From assembly GCA_934569045.1 (NCBI GenBank), contig CAKTJX010000016.1, positions 1-52,485 of the forward strand: a DNA stretch of 52,485 bases, written 5' to 3'. The stretch is from an uncultured Oscillospiraceae bacterium. GTDB lineage: Bacteria > Bacillota > Clostridia > Oscillospirales > Oscillospiraceae. Position numbers and translations under genes: made by a program. Shown here piece after piece: positions 7,211 to 14,992 of this stretch (position 1 is its first letter; each line of letters starts with the position of its first letter). The notes beneath the pieces are model-generated. The model was not told the DNA's origin. It made no database searches and saw only the letters and a list, made by a program, of their open reading frames with translations.

Positions 7211-10000
7211 TTACAGCTCCACGTCCATCTTTGCCACAACGGCGGCGCAGCGGGGGCAGAGGCCCTCGGCGTTGGCGTTCTGGGAGTGCATCCAGCAGCG
7301 GGGGCACTTGGTGCCCTTGGCTTCGGAGACACCGATGGTCAGCTGGGGGAAGTTGACACCGGTGCCAACCTCGGCGCCCTCTTCGGCGGGGGCCCAGGCG
7401 CAGTCGGAGACGATGCAGATTTCGGCCAGGTTCACGCCTTCGCAGGCAGCCTTCAAGGCCTCGTCAGTGGTCTGGAGGGTCACATGGGCTTCCAGAGCCT
7501 TGCCGATGCGCTTGTCGGCACGGGCCTTCTCCAGGACGCCGTTTACATCCTGGCGCAGCTTCATGACGGTATCCCAGCGGGTCATGGCGGTTTCGTCCAG
7601 GGCGTAGGCGTCGAAGGATTCCGGCATCTGGTTCAGCAGCACGTTCCGGGCATCATCGCCGGAGCGGTGGGGCATGGACTGCCAGATTTCGTCACAGGTA
7701 AAGGCCAGGATGGGGGCAAAGAGCTTGGCCATGGCATCCAGGATCAGGAACAGGGCGGTCTGGGCGGAGCGGCGTCGCAGGCCGTTCTTCTCCTCGCAGT
7801 ACAGCCGATCCTTCAGGATATCCAGGTAGAAGCTGGACAGCTCCACCACGCAGAAATCATTAATGGCATGGGAGACCACATGGAATTCGTATACATTGTA
7901 GGCCTTCCGGCAAGTGTCCACCAGGGCGCCCAGCTTGGTCAGTGCCCACTTATCCAGCTCCTCCATGTCCTTCGGAGCCACCAGATCATCGGGGTTGAAC
8001 TCGTTCAGATTGCCCAGGCAGTACCGGGCGGTGTTGCGGAACTTCAGGTAGTTCTGGGCGATCTGCTTGAAGATTTCCTTGGAGCAGCGGACGTCCGCGT
8101 GATAGTCAGAAGAGGCGGCCCACAGGCGGACGATGTCCGCGCCGAACTCCTTGATCAGGTCGGCGGGGTCCACGCCGTTGCCCAGGGACTTGTGCATAGC
8201 GCGGCCCTGGCCGTCCACAGTCCAGCCGTGGGTCAGCACCTGCTTGAAGGGTGCGCCCTGGCCCAGCGCGCCGACGCTGGTCAGCAGGCTGGACTGGAAC
8301 CAGCCACGGTACTGGTCCGCGCCCTCCAGATACACATCGGCGGGCCACAGCTCCGGGGTGCGGTGCATCAGAGAGGCATAGTGGGTGGAGCCGGAGTCAA
8401 ACCAGCAGTCCAGAGTGTCCTTCTCCTTGGTGAAGTCCTTGCCGCCGCAGTGGGGGCAGGTGAAGCCCTCCGGGGCCAGCTCCATGGCATCCTTCTCAAA
8501 CCAGATGTTGGAGCCGTACTCGTCAAAGAGCTTGGACAGCTTCTCGATGGATTCCGGGGTGGAGACGGGCTTGCCGCAGTCCTTGCAGTAGAACACAGGG
8601 ATGGGCAGACCCCAGCGGCGCTGACGGGAGATGCACCAGTCGGCCCGCTCCCGGATCATGCTGGTCATCCGGTCCTGGCCCCAGGCGGGATACCACTGGA
8701 CGTTTTCGATGGCCTTGATGGCCTGGTCCTTGAACGACTCCACAGAGCAGAACCACTGGGGGGTGGCCCGGAAGATCACAGGCTTCTTGCAGCGGTCGTG
8801 GTGGGGATAGGAGTGAACGATCTCCTCAGAGGCGAACAGGGCGCCGGACTGACGCATATCCTCCAGGATAACGGGGTTGCTCTCCTCGGTCTTCATGCCC
8901 GCGTACTTGCCGGCGTAGTCGGTGTGACGGCCATAGTCATCCACGGGCACCACCAGCTCCATGCCGTAGCGCATACAGGTCTGGTAGTCGTCCGCGCCGA
9001 AGCCGGGGGCGGTGTGGACACAGCCCGTGCCGGAATCCATGGTGACGTACTCGGCGTTCACCAGGCGGGAGGTCTTGTCCATAAAGGGATGCTGGGCCAG
9101 CATATTCTCAAAGAACGCACCGGGATAGGAGGCCAGCACCTCATAGTTCTGGAAGCCGCCGATGTGCATCACCTTGTCCATCAGGGCCTCGGCCATGATG
9201 TAGGTCTCGCCGTTCTCGGCCTTCACCAACACATAGGTATCCCGGGGGTGCAGGCAGATGGCCAGGTTGCCGGGCAGGGTCCAGATGGTGGTGGTCCAGA
9301 TCACGAAGTAGGTCTTGGAAAGGTCGAACTGGGAGAGCTTGCCCAGATCGTCCTTCATAGGGAACTTGACGTAGACGGTGGTGCAGGGGTCATCCTTGTA
9401 CTCGATGTCGGCCTCGGCCACGGCGGTGACGCAGTAGGGGCACCAGGTCACGGGCTTCAGGCCCTTGTAGATATAGCCCTTGTCAAACATACGGCCAAAG
9501 ATCTTGACCTCCTGGGCCTCGAAGTGCTTGTCCATGGTGCGGTAGGGGTGCTCCCAGTCGCCAACCACGCCCAGGCGCTTGAAGCCGCCCATCTGCTTCT
9601 GGATGAAGTCCTCGGCAAACTCCGCGCAGGCCTTCCGGAATTCCGGCACGGACATATCCTTGTTCAGCTTCTTCTTGGAGGTCTCGATGGCCCGCTCGAT
9701 GGGCAGACCATGGTTGTCCCAGCCGGGAACATAGGGGGTGTAGTAGCCCATCATGGCATGGCTGCGGACGATGAAGTCCTTCAGAGTCTTGTTCAGCGCA
9801 TGGCCCATGTGGATGTAGCCGTTGGAGAAGGGAGGGCCGTCATGCAGCACGAAGGGGGGCAGATCCGCATTCTTCTTCAGCATTTCATGGTACAGGTCCA
9901 GGTTCTGCCAGTGCTCCAGCATGCCCGGCTCCCGTGCCGGCAGGCCGGCCTTCATGGGGAAGTCGGTCTTCGGGGTGATGATGGTGTTTTTGTAATCCAT
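7211..10000 (-). CDS. ileS: Isoleucyl-tRNA synthetase
   Basis: This 929-residue class I synthetase charges tRNA-Ile. The HIGH motif is HMGH at residues 64-67 (GYIHMGHALN), preceded by LHDGPPFSNG. The editing domain (about 180-400) contains the TWTLPGN and GTGCVHTAPGFG segments. The signature loop near residue 600 reads MHKSLGNGVDP, a variant of KMSKS. The C-terminal zinc ribbon reads CPRCW...CPRC. Length is normal for bacterial IleRS. It is preceded by an Ile-specific T-box leader (about 10162-10416), from which it is separated by a family C repeat. It follows sepF-divIVA in the conserved Bacillota division cluster. Confidence 0.97.
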   Translation of the reverse strand: MDYKNTIITPKTDFPMKAGLPAREPGMLEHWQNLDLYHEMLKKNADLPPFVLHDGPPFSNGYIHMGHALNKTLKDFIVRSHAMMGYYTPYVPGWDNHGLPIERAIETSKKKLNKDMSVPEFRKACAEFAEDFIQKQMGGFKRLGVVGDWEHPYRTMDKHFEAQEVKIFGRMFDKGYIYKGLKPVTWCPYCVTAVAEADIEYKDDPCTTVYVKFPMKDDLGKLSQFDLSKTYFVIWTTTIWTLPGNLAICLHPRDTYVLVKAENGETYIMAEALMDKVMHIGGFQNYEVLASYPGAFFENMLAQHPFMDKTSRLVNAEYVTMDSGTGCVHTAPGFGADDYQTCMRYGMELVVPVDDYGRHTDYAGKYAGMKTEESNPVILEDMRQSGALFASEEIVHSYPHHDRCKKPVIFRATPQWFCSVESFKDQAIKAIENVQWYPAWGQDRMTSMIRERADWCISRQRRWGLPIPVFYCKDCGKPVSTPESIEKLSKLFDEYGSNIWFEKDAMELAPEGFTCPHCGGKDFTKEKDTLDCWFDSGSTHYASLMHRTPELWPADVYLEGADQYRGWFQSSLLTSVGALGQGAPFKQVLTHGWTVDGQGRAMHKSLGNGVDPADLIKEFGADIVRLWAASSDYHADVRCSKEIFKQIAQNYLKFRNTARYCLGNLNEFNPDDLVAPKDMEELDKWALTKLGALVDTCRKAYNVYEFHVVSHAINDFCVVELSSFYLDILKDRLYCEEKNGLRRRSAQTALFLILDAMAKLFAPILAFTCDEIWQSMPHRSGDDARNVLLNQMPESFDAYALDETAMTRWDTVMKLRQDVNGVLEKARADKRIGKALEAHVTLQTTDEALKAACEGVNLAEICIVSDCAWAPAEEGAEVGTGVNFPQLTIGVSEAKGTKCPRCWMHSQNANAEGLCPRCAAVVAKMDVEL

Positions 10001-10055
10001 GGGAATAACCTCCGTTTGATTTATCTACAGTTGTTCGTAAAACGCACAGGGTGAC

Positions 10056-10159
10056 GAATTGACAGTTGACAATGGACAATTGACAATTATAGTGTCCCTC
10101 CGGGACAAATTTAAATTATTTCCGCAGGAAAAACCTCAATTGTCAATTGTCAATTTTTC
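10056..10159. mobile_element. Family C short element (AATTGACAATTGACAAT ends), copy 1
   Basis: The left end GAATTGACAGTTGACAATGG and right end CAATTGTCAATTGTCAATTT are inverted repeats around an approximately 45-bp core containing GTCCCTCCGGGAC. The element lies in the untranslated leader between the T-box terminator and the ileS start. A second set of the same ends occurs at 17707-17926. Confidence 0.65.
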
Positions 10160-10161
10160 AA

Positions 10162-10416
10162 TGAAAAAGGCCTTTGTCTCCCAAAATAAGAGACAAAGGC
10201 CATTGTTACCTCTGCGGTACCACTCTCGTTCCGCGCTTTGCGCGGCACTCTGTTTCGGCTGTATCGGGCCGGCCCGGTGCGGTCTACTTGCCTGTGTTCG
10301 GCGTTCGGCGCACTGCTCTGAGGGGATAAGCTTTGGGGGCTCCTACCGTCTCACACCAACCGGCGGCTCTCTGAAAGGGGCGTTCCCAGGCTCCTGTCCT
10401 CGTCCTGGCATTGCTT
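10162..10416 (-). promoter_or_regulatory. T-box riboswitch, isoleucine-specific
   Basis: On the minus strand the leader contains the conserved T-box AACGAGAGTGGTACCGCAG (about 10211-10229). A terminator GGCCTTTGTCTC...GAGACAAAGGCC with TTTTT (10164-10201) follows. Upstream is a long stem I with GACGAGGACAGG, the AGAG/GGTGTGAGA distal region, and the segment CTTATCCCCTCAGAG. The last places ATC at the specifier position, matching Ile. Uncharged tRNA-Ile would stabilise the antiterminator and switch on ileS. No separate promoter is obvious between divIVA and the leader, so read-through from divIVA is possible. Confidence 0.9.
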
Positions 10417-10428
10417 ATAAAGGAAAAT

Positions 10429-11175
10429 TTACTTGTGGGTGGGGTCGTAGTTCCGGCCGAATTGCAGATTCAGGTTTGCGAAACGGCTGGTGGTGGTGTC
10501 GTTCACCGGGTGACGGGGCTCTGCCTTAGGGGCGGGCTCCTCGGCGGTGCCAACCAGGGCCTCTACATTGTGGGCGATCTCGTCGGCCACGGAGCCGCTG
10601 TCAAAGTGCAGCTCCTGGGGCGCGGCGGCAGGGGCCGGGGCGGCCTTGGGGGCAGCAGGGGCGGCGGCAGGGGCGGCAGCGCCCTTGATCCGCTCCAGAG
10701 CTTGGATGCAGGCGCGCATCTGCTCCTGGATTTCCGCGATCTTGGCATTGGCGGCCTTCCGGGCCTCTTCCACCCGGGCGTTCTCGGCGGCGATCAAAGC
10801 CTCCGTATTGGCGCTGGGCACAGCGGGGGCGGCAGGGGCGGCGGGAACCGCGGCAGCAGCGGCGGTAATGCTCTGGGCCTTGACAGTGGCCTCCTTCAGC
10901 ATCCGGTCGCAGCGGGCCTTGGTCTCCAGAAGCAGCTTATCGGCAGCAGCCTTGGAATCCGCGTCAGAGGTCTTGGAAGCGGCCTCGCCCTTGCGGTACT
11001 CTTCCAGCTTGCTGGCCAGAACACGCATCTTGCTTTTCAGCAGAGCGTTCTCCTTGTAAAGGGTCACATAGTCTTCGGTCAGAGGCTCCAGGAATTCATC
11101 TACCTGCTGCATATTGTAGCCGCCGAAGGATGCTTTGCTGAAGGACACCTGATCAATTTGCTGCGGAGTAATCAT
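10429..11175 (-). CDS. divIVA: DivIVA-domain cell-division/polarity protein
   Basis: The protein has 248 residues. The N-terminus MITPQQIDQVSFSK..GGYNMQQVDEFLEPL is the DivIVA lipid-binding crossed-loop domain. A coiled coil from about 35 to 75 follows, then an Ala/Pro-rich linker (about 110-215) of low complexity and a second short coiled coil. DivIVA proteins sense negative membrane curvature and scaffold division or polar proteins. It lies directly downstream of sepF and upstream of ileS, the classic order, though the usual ylmG and ylmH genes between sepF and divIVA are absent. The Ala-rich linker is longer than in Bacillus DivIVA. Confidence 0.9.
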   Translation of the reverse strand: MITPQQIDQVSFSKASFGGYNMQQVDEFLEPLTEDYVTLYKENALLKSKMRVLASKLEEYRKGEAASKTSDADSKAAADKLLLETKARCDRMLKEATVKAQSITAAAAAVPAAPAAPAVPSANTEALIAAENARVEEARKAANAKIAEIQEQMRACIQALERIKGAAAPAAAPAAPKAAPAPAAAPQELHFDSGSVADEIAHNVEALVGTAEEPAPKAEPRHPVNDTTTSRFANLNLQFGRNYDPTHK

Positions 11176-11217
11176 ATCTGTTTCTCCTTCCTGATTTTGT
11201 CTTTGAAATCGTACAGG

Positions 11218-11799
11218 TTAAATGTAGTTTTCAACCTCTGCCTGGAGGGTCTCCAAATCCCCGGAGATCTCCATATTGTGGGGGCAGAAGAGGTAAGCGG
11301 ACTGGGCAATCTTCTTCACATCGCCGTCCAGGGCGTATACGCAGCCGGACAGGAAGTCCACCACCCGGCGGGCCATGGCCTTGTCAACATTCTCCATGTT
11401 GACAATGACCGCCTTGCGGTTGCGCAGGTCATCGGCTGCCTTGGAGGTATCGTTGAAGCTGCCGGGCCGGAACAGCACAACCTCCTGCTTGTTGGATGCG
11501 GAGGGGGTGTGCAGCACAGGGCCGTTGAAGCCGGTGCTGCCGGTGAGCCCCGCGGAGGAGGTTCCAGCGGAGGAAATGGAGCCAAAGCCAAAGTCGCTGC
11601 TGTCGTCGTCCTCTTCCTCCGGCTCGTCCTCTACCGGTGCGCTGGCACGGGGGCGGCGAGCGGGAGCGCTGCGGCGGGCAGGCTTCTCAGCCGGTTCTTC
11701 GTAATCATCGTCGGCGTAGTCTTCGTCTTCGTCGTAATCGTCGTAATCGTCGTCGGCATAGGGCTGGGCAAACTTTTTCACGTTATCCCAAAGGCTCAT
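11218..11799 (-). CDS. sepF: SepF, FtsZ-ring membrane anchor
   Basis: The protein has 193 residues. It opens with the amphipathic membrane-targeting helix MSLWDNVKKFAQPY. A very acidic Asp/Glu/Tyr linker (about 17-60) and an Arg/Pro/Ala stretch follow, then the SepF core from VVLFRPGSFNDT through KAVIVNMENVDKAMARRVVDFLSGCVYALDGD to CPHNMEISGD. SepF polymerises, binds the FtsZ C-terminus and tethers the ring to the membrane. The start is set at 11799 because MSLWDN is the family N-terminus and AGGAGG lies 10 nt upstream. It sits 22 nt downstream of yggS. Confidence 0.93.
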   Translation of the reverse strand: MSLWDNVKKFAQPYADDDYDDYDEDEDYADDDYEEPAEKPARRSAPARRPRASAPVEDEPEEEDDDSSDFGFGSISSAGTSSAGLTGSTGFNGPVLHTPSASNKQEVVLFRPGSFNDTSKAADDLRNRKAVIVNMENVDKAMARRVVDFLSGCVYALDGDVKKIAQSAYLFCPHNMEISGDLETLQAEVENYI

Positions 11800-11821
11800 T
11801 TCTATATATCCTCCTGTATGT

Positions 11822-12535
11822 TTACATCTTCTGATGATCGGTGGCGTACACTCTGGCACCAAAAATGGCGGTGCCTATCCGAACCATGGTGCTGCCCGCG
11901 GCGACCGCGTCCGCGAAGTCACCGGACATGCCCATAGATAAACAGTCTACCGAAACATTATCCTTCTTTTTTGCCTGTATGTCAACATAAATTTGCCGCA
12001 TTTTCAGAAAAAATTTTAAATTATCACCGGAATTCCGGTTGATTGGGGGAATTGCCATAAGTCCACGGACACAGATATTGGAAAAACTGTCGATTTTGTC
12101 TATCAGTGGAAGGATTTCCTCCGGGGCAAAGCCGGACTTTGCCGCTTCCCCACCGATATTGATTTCCAGAAGAATGTTCTGAACGATGCCCTGGCGCTGG
12201 GCTTCTTTGGAAATGGCGGCGAGCAAATGTTCGGAATCCACGCTTTGGATCAGGTCGACTCTGCCCACCACCTGGCGGACTTTGTTGGTCTGCAAGTGGC
12301 CAATAAAATGAACCTGGGCCCCTTCGTAGGCGTTCTCGGCAAGCTTCTCTTTCAGCTCCTGAACCCGGTTCTCACCACAGACCCGGACCCCCGCCTGGAT
12401 TGCCTCCCGGACCGCCGCGGCATCATTCATTTTCGTTGCCGCGCAGAGCTTTACCTCCCCCGGTTCCCGCCCGGCCGCTTCTGCCGCCCGGACAATTTCC
12501 GACTGAACCTTTTTCACATTTTCCGCAATAGACAT
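11822..12535 (-). CDS. YggS/PLPBP-type pyridoxal-phosphate homeostasis protein
   Basis: This is a 237-residue PROSC/YggS family protein. LCAATKMNDAAAVREA carries the PLP-binding lysine, then GENRVQELKEK, HFIGHLQTNKVRQV and LSMGMSGDFADAVAAGSTMVRIGTAIFG are family signatures. Members are monomeric alanine-racemase-fold proteins that bind PLP and affect B6 and amino-acid balance; no catalytic activity is established. In Bacillota the gene normally precedes sepF, as here, and probably starts the yggS-sepF-divIVA transcript. Confidence 0.93.
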   Translation of the reverse strand: MSIAENVKKVQSEIVRAAEAAGREPGEVKLCAATKMNDAAAVREAIQAGVRVCGENRVQELKEKLAENAYEGAQVHFIGHLQTNKVRQVVGRVDLIQSVDSEHLLAAISKEAQRQGIVQNILLEINIGGEAAKSGFAPEEILPLIDKIDSFSNICVRGLMAIPPINRNSGDNLKFFLKMRQIYVDIQAKKKDNVSVDCLSMGMSGDFADAVAAGSTMVRIGTAIFGARVYATDHQKM

Positions 12536-12755
12536 TTCTTTTTCCTTTCTCTAAAAAAGCCTCGCAGAGTTTGCCGCCCGCAGGCGGCAAATAAAGTTTA
12601 AATCATTTTCTGCCGGGGCGTGTACCTGGCAGAAAATTCTTCTCAGGCTGCAAGTCTAGCGCCGCAGCGCTGTGCAAAGCACAACCGCCGCAGGCGGCTC
12701 TTAGCGCGGAGCAGTGCGCCCACAGGGCGTGTGCGTAGCAGACTGCAATCTTCTT

Positions 12756-12784
12756 GTCACAAAAGGCCTCCGGCCTTTTGTGAC
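12756..12784. terminator. Perfect 13-bp hairpin downstream of hfq
   Basis: GTCACAAAAGGCC and GGCCTTTTGTGAC pair perfectly around TCC. It lies past the terminator at 12789-12818 and may be a second terminator or a palindromic repeat. Confidence 0.5.
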
Positions 12785-12788
12785 AGTA

Positions 12789-12818
12789 AAAAGGCGGCGG
12801 ATCGCTCCGCCGCCTTTT
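12789..12818 (-). terminator. hfq operon terminator
   Basis: AAAAGGCGGCGGA and its complement TCCGCCGCCTTTT form a 13-bp stem. On the minus strand it is followed by a T run, 28 nt after the hfq stop. Confidence 0.8.
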
Positions 12819-12845
12819 GGTTCCGGAGCCAGCAGGCCGCCTGCT

Positions 12846-13076
12846 TTATACCGCAGGGGAGGCCGCTTTCAATGGCCGGATAGGCGCAAGGGTGGAAATG
12901 GCATGCTTGTAGATCATCTGCTGCTTCCCATCGGTCACCAGCACCACCACAAAGCTGTCAAACCCCGTAATGATTCCTCGGAGCTGGAAGCCGTTCATCA
13001 GAAACAGGGTGACGGGCACCTTGTCCCGGCGCACCTCCTTGAGAATGGCATCCTGCAAATTCATGGTTTCGTTCAT
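12846..13076 (-). CDS. hfq: RNA chaperone Hfq
   Basis: This is a 76-residue Sm-like protein. MNLQDAILKEVRRDKVPVT begins the N-terminal helix, FLMNGFQLRGIITGFDSFVV is the Sm1 motif, and YKHAISTLAP is the Sm2 motif with the conserved KH. It forms a hexamer that binds small RNAs and mRNAs. It lies next to miaA, the standard miaA-hfq pair. Start choice: ATG at 13076 gives the usual N-terminus, but the Shine-Dalgarno match is weak. ATG codons at 13100 and 13115 would add 8 or 13 residues. Confidence 0.93.
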   Translation of the reverse strand: MNETMNLQDAILKEVRRDKVPVTLFLMNGFQLRGIITGFDSFVVVLVTDGKQQMIYKHAISTLAPIRPLKAASPAV

Positions 13077-13128
13077 ATGTATACCCGCTTTCTTGTTCAT
13101 TTTTGGAGTACGCATATGCTAGCACGAT

Positions 13129-14058
13129 TCACTTGTCGATTTCCTGAAGAATTTGTCGGGCGGCACGGAAAATTTCCGCGTCTCCCTGCCCCTCCCGCCT
13201 GGATATCCAGTGCATGGCCTTGTTCCGGCGAAACCAGGTCAGCTGGCGCTTGGCGTAGCGCCGGGAGGATTGGCGCACCTGATCTGCCGCCTCGTCCACG
13301 GTGGTTCTCCCTTCCAAGGCCCCCACAAATTCCTTGTAGCCAATGGCCTGCATGGCCGTGGCCTTTTCCGGGACCCCGGAAGCAAGCAGCCCCTGGATTT
13401 CCTCCAGCAGCCCCGCCTCCAGCATTTTGGTCACCCGCAGATCGATGCGGTCATAGAGCTGCTGCCGATCCGCAAAGTCCAGGCCCAGCCAGATGGGGGT
13501 GAATCTGGGGGGCAGCGCCTGGGTCCGGCGGTTGTGCTCTGTGATGGTCTCCCCGGTTTCCAGGTAGACTTCCAGGGCCCGCAGCAGGCGCTTCCGGTCA
13601 TGGATGCGCTCCGCCGCCTCCGGGTCCACGCTGTGAAGCCACGCGGCCATGGCCTCCATCCCTTCCGCGTCCGCCTGGGCCTCCAGCCGCTGCCGGACCC
13701 CTGTAGAGGGGAAGGGGGCAAAATCATTGCCCCGGATTAACGAGTCCATATAGAGCCCGGTTCCCCCGGCTATGATGGCGGTCTTGCCCCGGGCGATGAT
13801 CGCCTCCACAATGGGGGCCGCCTGGGCGCAGTAGCGGCTGACGGAGAAATCCTCCTCCGGCTCCGCCACATCGATCATATGGTGGGGGATGCCCTGCATC
13901 TCCGCCAGGCTCGGCTTAGCGGTGCCGATGTCCATGCGGCGGTAGACCTGCATGGAGTCACAGGACACTACCTCTCCATCCAGCGCCTTTGCCAGCTCCA
14001 CCGCCAGGGCAGTTTTCCCGGAGGCGGTGGGCCCCGCCAGGCAGATAATCGGATTCAT
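13129..14058 (-). CDS. miaA: tRNA dimethylallyltransferase
   Basis: This is a 309-residue MiaA that transfers dimethylallyl to N6 of A37 in tRNAs reading UNN codons; MiaB (20778-22181) then methylthiolates the product. The P-loop LAGPTASGKTALAVELA is at residues 6-22, followed by VSCDSMQVYRRMDIGTAKP, HHMIDVAEP and IIAGGTGLYMDSLI. The start overlaps the end of the upstream membrane-protein gene by 4 nt (ATGA), indicating coupling. hfq follows 52 nt downstream. Confidence 0.95.
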   Translation of the reverse strand: MNPIICLAGPTASGKTALAVELAKALDGEVVSCDSMQVYRRMDIGTAKPSLAEMQGIPHHMIDVAEPEEDFSVSRYCAQAAPIVEAIIARGKTAIIAGGTGLYMDSLIRGNDFAPFPSTGVRQRLEAQADAEGMEAMAAWLHSVDPEAAERIHDRKRLLRALEVYLETGETITEHNRRTQALPPRFTPIWLGLDFADRQQLYDRIDLRVTKMLEAGLLEEIQGLLASGVPEKATAMQAIGYKEFVGALEGRTTVDEAADQVRQSSRRYAKRQLTWFRRNKAMHWISRREGQGDAEIFRAARQILQEIDK

Positions 14059-14600
14059 CGGCGCGCACGCTCCTTTTCCAGAATTCTAAGCAGTCTCGGC
14101 CGGTTGTACCGCTGCAAGATCACAAAGCAGCCGTCAAACAGGGCCGCCATCACAGAGGTCCCCCAGAACACCCCCGCCGCCCCGAAGGCCGGAACGGCCA
14201 GCACCGGCATAAAGCTCAGCACCATAATCACCTCGTGCACCGCTTCCGAGGCGCAGCAGGTGTGGACAATCTCCGCTGGGGTGTGTCTGCGCAGATCAAA
14301 GTGCTCCGGGGCATAGGTGGGCATCCGCTTCTTCCATGCTTTCACCCGCAGCGCCTTGTAGAGCCCCGGCTCAAAGCCCTTTTCCCGGAACCACCAGCTC
14401 TTTTCCGCCCCCGCCGGAATCAGCCCCGGCACAATGGCCCCCACCAGCAGCCGCATGGCGAAGTGGTAGAAAAAGGTTCCGGCGGTGATGGTCAGCGCTT
14501 CCAGGGCGGGGGTGGGACAGAGGCGGAACAGGGCGTATAGGGCCAATGCCAAAATGGCGAGAATGGCGGTGGTGAAATGTAAGGTTTTGGAAAAATTCAT
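14055..14600 (-). CDS. Membrane protein, CrtO-like acyltransferase family (tentative)
   Basis: The protein has 181 residues with about four membrane helices (residues 8-25, 35-55, 115-132 and 138-155). A cytoplasmic loop AEKSWWFREKGFEPGLYKALRVKAWKKRMP resembles the FKIKxWKDKLP region of the glycosyl-4,4'-diaponeurosporenoate acyltransferase (CrtO) family. No carotenoid genes are nearby, so that function is not implied. The start at 14600 follows a family A repeat ending 18 nt upstream and has no recognisable ribosome binding site. An in-frame ATG at 14618 lies at the repeat edge. It overlaps miaA by 4 nt. Confidence 0.55.
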   Translation of the reverse strand: MNFSKTLHFTTAILAILALALYALFRLCPTPALEALTITAGTFFYHFAMRLLVGAIVPGLIPAGAEKSWWFREKGFEPGLYKALRVKAWKKRMPTYAPEHFDLRRHTPAEIVHTCCASEAVHEVIMVLSFMPVLAVPAFGAAGVFWGTSVMAALFDGCFVILQRYNRPRLLRILEKERARR

Positions 14601-14617
14601 AGTGTTTGAATGATACA

Positions 14618-14992
14618 AATTGGGATTTGTTGAAGTAATTGTGCGCCCGGTTGAGCGTATACCCTAATGGGAAAACCCCAACCTTCCCCTTGGGGAAGGG
14701 GGCCCATCGCAATGGGGGATGAGGGTGGTGCTCCGCGCAGCGAATCAGAAATAATCGATTGCCAGTGGCAATCGTACCATAAAACATCGGTACGCAGAAC
14801 CGATGCGGAGAAACTGTGGGCGAATTCGTACAAATCCCCCGGTAAATGGTACGAATTCGCCTGGGTTTGTGCCGGCGGTCAGTCTGTACCGCCCTCATCC
14901 ACCGCCACGGGCGGTCCCCCTTCCCCAAGGGGAAGGTTGGGGCTTCCCACCGGGGGTATACGTGCAACAGGGCAGTCCGACAAACCCCAATT
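14618..14992. mobile_element. Family A short palindromic element, copy 2 (long core)
   Basis: It has the same ends as copies 1 and 3 (AATTGGGATTTGTTGAAGT... and ...GTCCGACAAACCCCAATT) and the inner CGTATACCCTA/GGGTATACG repeat. The core is about 280 bp. It contains ACCTTCCCCTTGGGGAAG twice in opposite orientations and hairpins such as CGAATTCGTAC...GGTACGAATTCG. It fills the whole gap between mutL and the CrtO-like gene and abuts the mutL stop codon directly. No gene is visible in it. Confidence 0.8.

Larger units (their letters stand above)
12536..12845. other. Gene-free interval dense in hairpins between hfq and yggS
   Basis: No protein-like frame is seen. The interval contains GCCGCCCGCAGGCGGC, a TTTTCTGCC...GGCAGAAAA hairpin, CGCCGCAGGCGGC, and two long stem-loops listed separately. 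It presumably terminates hfq and carries the yggS promoter at its left end. The hairpin density resembles remnants of short palindromic repeats. Confidence 0.5.

Noticed and set aside
7073..10054. 993-codon open frame on the plus strand
   Set aside because: It is antisense to ileS, whose motifs are unmistakable. The product is a His/Gly/Val-rich low-complexity string typical of a GC-rich antisense frame.
10411..11937. 508-codon Gly-rich frame on the plus strand
   Set aside because: It is antisense to divIVA and sepF. The glycine richness is the complement of the Ala/Pro linker.
14618..14992. Small coding frames inside the family A element
   Set aside because: They arise from palindromic repeats, lack ribosome binding sites, and change between copies.
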